Origin: Candidatus Thiodiazotropha endolucinida
GTDB taxonomy: Bacteria > Pseudomonadota > Gammaproteobacteria > Chromatiales > Chromatiaceae
Reading direction: 5' to 3'
DNA: 64,000 bases
Assembly: GCF_001715975.1 (NCBI RefSeq)
Contig: NZ_MARB01000025.1
Location: forward strand, 1-64,000
Shown: positions 63,198 through 64,000 of the stretch, in pieces
Position numbering within the stretch: the first letter of the stretch is position 1
Layout of the letters: each line of letters starts with the position of its first letter
Translations under genes and position numbers: made by a program
The notes under the pieces: model-generated
Seen by the model: the letters and a program-made list of their open reading frames with translations, nothing else
What the model was told of the DNA's origin: nothing
The model's database searches: none

Positions 63198-64000
63198 TTA
63201 ATTGCTATTGGCATCTGATCCGCTGGCCAGCCTTTTCCAGATCTCGATACGCTCTTCCGTCACCTGGATGGAATTGATGTAGTCGAGATCCAACAGAGCG
63301 TCTAAGGCGGTTCCCTCTGCTTCGGCATGTACGAATGCATTCGCGATATGAACCACGCTGAGCACACTGAATACTCTTACCCCCTGCAATGCCGGCTGAT
63401 TATGCAAGGCTACCGCTTCCACAACCGACTGTGGCAATCCCCACAGGCCTAAGAGATATGCGCCCACCGCTCCATGTGTGGAGCCAAATATTGCCTCCTC
63501 TGCAGCGACCCGTTTATCCATTTCAGCTTGTTCCACTTCTATTAACTGCAGATACTCGGTGGGCTGATTGACTATCAGGATCAGCTTACCGATGTCGTGC
63601 AGCATGCCGGCAAGCAGGCTATCCTCAATGGCGGGAGACTGCATTCCCTCCTCGCTGGCGATCAACTTGGCAAGAGAACCAACCCGTGAACTATGGAGCC
63701 AAAGTGCATCCAGCGAAAACTCCTTCACATTGATTTTGTCCGCCTCGAACTGTTTGAATATACCGATTGACAGAACCAGCGGTTTAAGTATTTCAAGACC
63801 CAATAAAGAAGCTGCATCGACAGGATTTGAGACGTGGCGACCGAGGCCGAAAAAGGCCGAGTTGACAAGTTGCAAAACCTTTAAGGTCATTGCCGGATCT
63901 TTGGCAATCAACCTCCCTACATCGGCAACCGAGGCATTAGGATCCTGAATGACATTCATCAATTCGCTGTAAAGTGCGGGCAGGCTCGGCAGCGTACGCA
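63198..64000 (-). CDS. HDOD-domain protein (5' end outside the window)
   Basis: At least 267 residues. The frame is open to the right edge, and LPSLPALYSELMNVIQDP precedes the first internal Met, so the true start is beyond 64000. HDOD core: NVIQDPNASVADVGRLIAKDPAMTLKVLQLVNSAFFG, GMLHDIGKLIL and GAYLLGLWGLP. Members act in signalling near c-di-GMP and chemotaxis systems without hydrolase activity. Confidence 0.85.
   Translation of the reverse strand, partial: RTLPSLPALYSELMNVIQDPNASVADVGRLIAKDPAMTLKVLQLVNSAFFGLGRHVSNPVDAASLLGLEILKPLVLSIGIFKQFEADKINVKEFSLDALWLHSSRVGSLAKLIASEEGMQSPAIEDSLLAGMLHDIGKLILIVNQPTEYLQLIEVEQAEMDKRVAAEEAIFGSTHGAVGAYLLGLWGLPQSVVEAVALHNQPALQGVRVFSVLSVVHIANAFVHAEAEGTALDALLDLDYINSIQVTEERIEIWKRLASGSDANSN

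Overview
The window reads as a chromosomal stretch of a free-living or host-associated gammaproteobacterium. Gene families and moderate GC content fit a sulfur-oxidising Chromatiales-type organism (Sedimenticola or Candidatus Thiodiazotropha are the kind of genome that comes to mind), but no marker gene in the window settles this. No rRNA, tRNA or CRISPR array is visible. Coding density is high. Signal transduction is prominent: two sigma-54 two-component pairs, three GGDEF proteins, an MCP, an ANTAR regulator, an HDOD protein and a ppGpp-hydrolase-like protein.

Layout. 0-2 kb: the proximal end of a chromosomal integron, with an integron integrase on +, one gene cassette on -, and the 3' end of a group IIC intron sitting exactly in the cassette's recombination site. 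2-4.4 kb: moaB, a TIR-domain gene and a MESH1-like HD hydrolase among small palindromic repeats. 4.4-13 kb: a sigma-54 regulator/histidine-kinase pair divergent from tupABC-mobA-mobB-moeA (tungstate uptake and molybdenum/tungsten cofactor synthesis); a near-perfect -24/-12 promoter lies in front of tupA. 13-17.9 kb: an isolated CI/Cro-like regulator pair with three operator-like palindromes, then a TetR-ABC1 kinase-membrane protein-hydrolase operon and a small lipoprotein. 18-22 kb: two tandem exported PilJ-N proteins and an ATP-grasp/TIR fusion protein. 22-30 kb: sthA, an MCP, an enoyl-CoA hydratase, a PAS-GGDEF-EAL protein with a degenerate EAL domain, and an ANTAR regulator. 30-41 kb: an ExeA-like ATPase fused to OmpA, a LolA-like exported protein with a small partner, a DUF535 gene, a 7TM diguanylate cyclase, a universal stress protein, an enlarged YeiH transporter with an unlisted 53-residue partner, and a PEBP protein.

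41-52 kb: a nine-gene operon on - that ends in a B12-binding MerR (CarH/LitR type) regulator and encodes cyclopropane-type fatty-acid modification and associated functions. Across the divergent promoter region lie a small protein, a glutathione peroxidase, a TIGR01777 oxidoreductase and an Old Yellow Enzyme on +. Repeated TGTAC-type palindromes sit in that shared promoter, which suggests light and B12 control of both arms. 52-54 kb: ferredoxin-NADP reductase, a cysteine-less glutaredoxin remnant and a DsrC/TusE-like protein without the C-terminal cysteines. 54-59 kb: a DctB/DctD pair followed by a TAXI substrate-binding protein behind a second sigma-54 promoter, then a pterin carbinolamine dehydratase. 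59-64 kb: bactofilin, a methyltransferase-like protein, a c-type-heme GGDEF-EAL protein and a truncated HDOD gene.

The features most worth following up are the ATP-grasp/TIR fusion, the sigma-54-controlled tungstate operon, the intron-in-attC integron, the CI/Cro-like switch, the LitR-type operon, and a dispersed TAGGGCCTGTTRA element found five times outside genes.
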